From assembly GCA_046760705.1 (NCBI GenBank), contig JBHIER010000228.1:1-5947 (forward strand): a stretch of 5,947 nucleotides of DNA, written 5' to 3'. The translations under genes and the position numbers were made by a program. Under the pieces are notes generated by a model. That model was not told the origin of the DNA. It was given only the letters and a program-made list of their open reading frames with translations, and searched no databases. Source of the stretch: JBHIER01 sp046760705 [NCBI: bacterium] (lineage in GTDB: Bacteria; JBHIER01; G020348925). This document shows, in pieces, positions 5,529-5,947 of this stretch (positions within the stretch are counted from its first letter, which is position 1; every line of letters starts with the position of its first letter).

Positions 5529-5947
5529 CCTTTTTTTCCCTATTTTTGCCCTTTCCCCTGCAGATTGTTCTGAAAGCATTGACAATAGGGTGTAATCCTC
5601 GTCCGGTGCCGCAAATTGGCCACCTTGCCCTGTACTGGTCGAGCCTGCCCGCGCGCAGGCTGGCGTCTCGAAGGCTTTGAGGGGAAGTTCATCGCAGTTA
5701 CCGCCTCAGCGGTTGACGCCTTTTAGGCCCGCAAACAGGTAACTCTACTGCCGGAGTTGCTCCCTTCAGCCTCCCAATCTTATCCGCCTTCTGAGGCCCT
5801 CTCATGTCCTCTTATCCCTTCTAATTTCACCTCCCCTCCTCCACCAGGAGCCCAGAGGAAGGGGGCGGGCCAAGGAGATGCCTTCCTCTCTTGTACGGAT
5901 GAGCTTAATCTTGGCCCAAGAAAACCCCACACTCCGAAGACCTAAAA
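5529..5947. other. Intergenic stretch with several inverted repeats and no convincing gene
   Basis: No reading frame here has both a plausible start and recognisable protein features. Visible structure: a 7-bp hairpin AGCCTGC/GCAGGCT with a 6-nt loop (5642-5661); directly next to it GGCGTC (5662-5667) pairing with GACGCC (5715-5720) around an inner hairpin ACCGC-CTCA-GCGGT (5700-5713); a stem GTAACTC/GAGTTGC (5739-5760, one G-T pair); a small stem CTCCT/AGGAG (5836-5850); and arms GGGCCAAG/CTTGGCCC (5867-5874 and 5910-5917). I compared it by eye with tmRNA, RNase P RNA, 6S, SRP RNA, 5S and the common riboswitch classes and found no match. On the minus strand a frame entering from the right edge is open until a TGA at 5804-5802 (about 47 residues, unrecognised), and could be the end of a gene outside the window. 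Confidence 0.55.

Noticed and set aside
5469-5579. Minus-strand frame of 36 residues ending one base before the ATG of the 122-residue protein gene, open further upstream to 5705
   Set aside because: No Shine-Dalgarno site precedes its ATG, and the promoter at 5500-5528 lies inside it. A leader peptide is therefore unlikely.
5540-5692. Minus-strand frame of 50 residues, very basic, starting MNFPSKPSRR
   Set aside because: It has only a weak, distant purine-rich site and overlaps both the inverted repeats and the approach to a good promoter. The composition looks random, although a small basic protein cannot be fully excluded.
5836-5846. CTCCTCCACCA resembling the CCA end of a tmRNA or tRNA
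   Set aside because: No T-arm (GGTTCGA...) precedes it and no matching acceptor 5' strand was found.
5757-5945. Plus-strand frame of 62 residues, rich in proline and serine
   Set aside because: There is no ribosome-binding site and no recognisable family, and it crosses the inverted repeats at 5836-5917.

Overview
The window is bacterial chromosomal DNA of moderately GC-rich composition. All five convincing protein genes lie on the minus strand, so transcription runs right to left. The organism cannot be named from this sequence. The strong Shine-Dalgarno sites, two sigma-70-type promoters, an FMN riboswitch with an intrinsic terminator and a cluster of short palindromic intergenic repeats fit a free-living, probably uncultured, bacterium.

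From right to left: (1) 5468-5947 has no convincing gene. It ends in a good promoter (5500-5528) and otherwise holds several inverted repeats that may be structured RNA or an unrecognised intergenic element. (2) 5099-5467 encodes a 122-residue alpha/beta protein of unknown function, followed by a strong intrinsic terminator (5003-5035). (3) 3700-4959 encodes a hexameric-type glutamate dehydrogenase. (4) 2299-3648 encodes a short-form malic enzyme, 51 bp further on. (5) 2215-2243 is a near-consensus promoter driving an FMN riboswitch (2082-2196) and its terminator (2017-2047). (6) ribD (918-2012) and ribE (275-907) follow as a tight two-gene operon. (7) 1-222 holds a duplicated block of palindromic repeats downstream of ribE.

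The genes form two functional groups. Glutamate dehydrogenase and malic enzyme connect amino-acid nitrogen and C4 acids to 2-oxoglutarate and pyruvate, and are probably co-transcribed. RibD and RibE catalyse the pyrimidine deaminase/reductase steps and the last step of riboflavin synthesis. Their expression should fall when FMN is plentiful. The other riboflavin genes (ribBA, ribH) are not in the window.

The most interesting points are a fully readable FMN-switch mechanism, in which the 5' strand of the aptamer is exactly complementary over 9 nt to the 5' arm of the terminator; the resulting correction of the ribD start; the terminator placed just before the glutamate dehydrogenase gene; the layered repeat block; and the unknown 122-residue protein.
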